DNA of 64,000 nucleotides. Origin: Lacibacter luteus. Lineage in GTDB: Bacteria > Bacteroidota > Bacteroidia > Chitinophagales > Chitinophagaceae. The notes below the pieces were generated by a model, which saw only the letters and a program-made list of their open reading frames with translations, was not told the DNA's origin and did not search any database. Below, piece by piece: positions 63,188-64,000 of this stretch (position 1 is its first letter; every line of letters starts with the position of its first letter). The DNA is taken from NCBI RefSeq assembly GCF_004118265.1, contig NZ_SDHW01000010.1, forward strand, positions 1 to 64,000. The letters are read 5' to 3'. A program made the position numbers and the translations under genes.

Positions 63188-63917
63188 ATTAGTTCACTAC
63201 AGTTATTGCAGTTTGTAAAAGTGTTTTGCGTTTAGCAGCCATAAAGTTCAACAAGATCTAATATTAAGTTACTCAATATAAGGCATATTTACAGAAACGA
63301 TTTTCACTAATTTCCCCAATTAAGACTTTACCTAACGGACAACAGAACACGTAGTTAAGATACTACACAGCAGCGTCCGGAAATTCTACAATTTCTTTCT
63401 TTGTATTACGATTTTCCCACATAGATAAACGTTTGATATTTGCATCATCAAACAGGATAATAATTGGAAAACCATATACAGCCATTCTAATAAGAATATT
63501 ACCCGAGGCTGAAAATCACAAACCCTATGTTTAAGGTAAAAAGTTTGCCCAAATTCCACAATTGTAAAATCCGTATCCTATTTGTTTTAAGAGTTCCCTT
63601 GTAGTATTTTCTTCCGTATACATTAATGTTAGAACTGTTTTTTTGAGTGCCTGCATTTTTTTTCTTGCCATATAAAAGCAAAAAAACATTTTCCGGACTA
63701 TTAATTACAGGTGTAAAAACGGTAGTTTATATCATTGTCACCAAACATTTTTTTCTTGCCGATACCGCTTTAAGAAGGATTGGCTTATCCAGAAATATTA
63801 TTCTTGCGGTAAGGTTTATTTACCAATACAGAAAATGCCGAGCCCTGTCCAGCCTGCATTTCAGGCGAATGGGCAACAAATTTGCAACATCAGATGAAAA
63901 ATAAAGGAAAAAACCTG
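63188..63917. other. 730-bp intergenic region without a recognisable gene
   Basis: AT-rich DNA upstream of the HK2 start. It holds a GTTTGAT/ATCAAAC inverted repeat (63431-63453) but no consensus promoter on either strand that I trust. The longest frames (60 and 85 codons) lack conserved-looking protein features and I do not call them. I see no tRNA-, tmRNA- or riboswitch-like fold, but small RNAs cannot be excluded. Confidence 0.5.
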
Positions 63918-63930
63918 CTAAAAAGAGCAG
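63907..63930 (-). terminator. Terminator of a minus-strand transcript entering from the right
   Basis: On the minus strand CTGCT-CTTTTT-AGCAG is followed by GTTTTTTCC. The TAG stop of the partial frame at 63918 lies in its loop/3' arm. Confidence 0.55.
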
Positions 63931-64000
63931 TTTAGGTTCGCTTTCTTACTCGTTTGAGTAGTTAATCTTTTAAACATCCCTACTTGCTGGCTCAAATACA
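63918..64000 (-). CDS. Possible C-terminal end of a gene beginning beyond the window
   Basis: A minus-strand frame open from the window edge encodes YLSQQVGMFKRLTTQTSKKA then NLNCSF and stops at TAG within a terminator-like hairpin. Too short to identify; the coupling of stop codon and terminator is the only support. Confidence 0.25.
   Translation of the reverse strand, partial: YLSQQVGMFKRLTTQTSKKANLNCSF

Noticed and set aside
63647-63904. 85-codon plus-strand frame in the right intergenic region
   Set aside because: Composition is atypical, there is no recognisable domain or promoter, and it begins within an AT-rich stretch.

Overview
This window looks like chromosome from a Bacteroidota bacterium, most likely a Chitinophagaceae-type member; the family assignment is inference. 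Supporting features are -7 promoter boxes of the TAnnTTTG type, an outer-membrane PorP/SprF protein beside a large PKD protein with a type-B (CHU_C) type IX secretion tail, a SPOR protein, DUF3667, DUF4476 and DUF6952 families, a TonB-dependent receptor-like barrel with a carboxypeptidase-regulatory domain, and a SecA of about 1,100 residues. Coding density is high and Shine-Dalgarno sequences are rare. I see no tRNA, rRNA, CRISPR array or prophage. The only mobile-element trace is a probable IS21-type terminus at the extreme left edge.

Layout. 1-240: IS21-like end and a terminator. 241-3829 (minus): papain-like protease, hotdog protein and MBL/beta-CASP nuclease operon. 3922-5042: two small secreted proteins. 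5050-10909 (minus): M20 amidohydrolase, SPOR protein, deoC and secA. 11317-20515: TonB-type barrel, DUF3667 protein with an attenuator-like leader, atpG, scpB, lysA and two envelope proteins. 20686-28472 (plus): malic enzyme-Pta fusion, MlaE/MlaF transporter, DUF4198 protein, sucD, a small secreted protein, a pentapeptide-repeat protein and a methyltransferase. 28527-35602: DUF4476 protein, a REP-like hairpin pair and a 2,027-aa alpha-2-macroglobulin. 35665-42852 (minus): peroxiredoxin/thioredoxin/DUF6952 operon, VWA protein, hpt, glucosaminidase-LysM protein, O-methyltransferase and a Na+ symporter. 42934-53661: LOG protein, barrel protein, GlcD-like oxidase, the T9SS pair, recG and a GT2 glycosyltransferase. 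53800-56249 (plus): secreted caspase-like protease and a small secreted partner. 56366-63187 (minus): a four-gene phosphorelay cluster with two multi-PAS kinases, a NarL regulator and a lone receiver. 63188-63917 carries no gene I can support.

Functional threads. Many products are exported and deal with the envelope: proteases, a protease trap, wall hydrolases, T9SS cargo and an Mla-type lipid transporter. Housekeeping genes (secA, atpG, scpB, lysA, sucD, recG, hpt, deoC) are interspersed as single genes or short operons.

The most interesting signals are at the level of expression. RecG has no ATG/GTG/TTG start covering its conserved N-terminus. The deoC promoter is placed so close to the ATG that the mRNA should be leaderless. 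A promoter overlaps the conventional start of an O-methyltransferase and forces a downstream TTG start. A 21-codon leader ORF ends inside a terminator ahead of the DUF3667 gene. A 30-codon ORF has a perfect Shine-Dalgarno upstream of secA. Tandem REP-like hairpins precede the macroglobulin gene. No complete new defence or biosynthetic system is evident; the best candidate for an undescribed module is the secreted caspase-DUF4384 protein with its small partner behind a palindrome-rich divergent control region.
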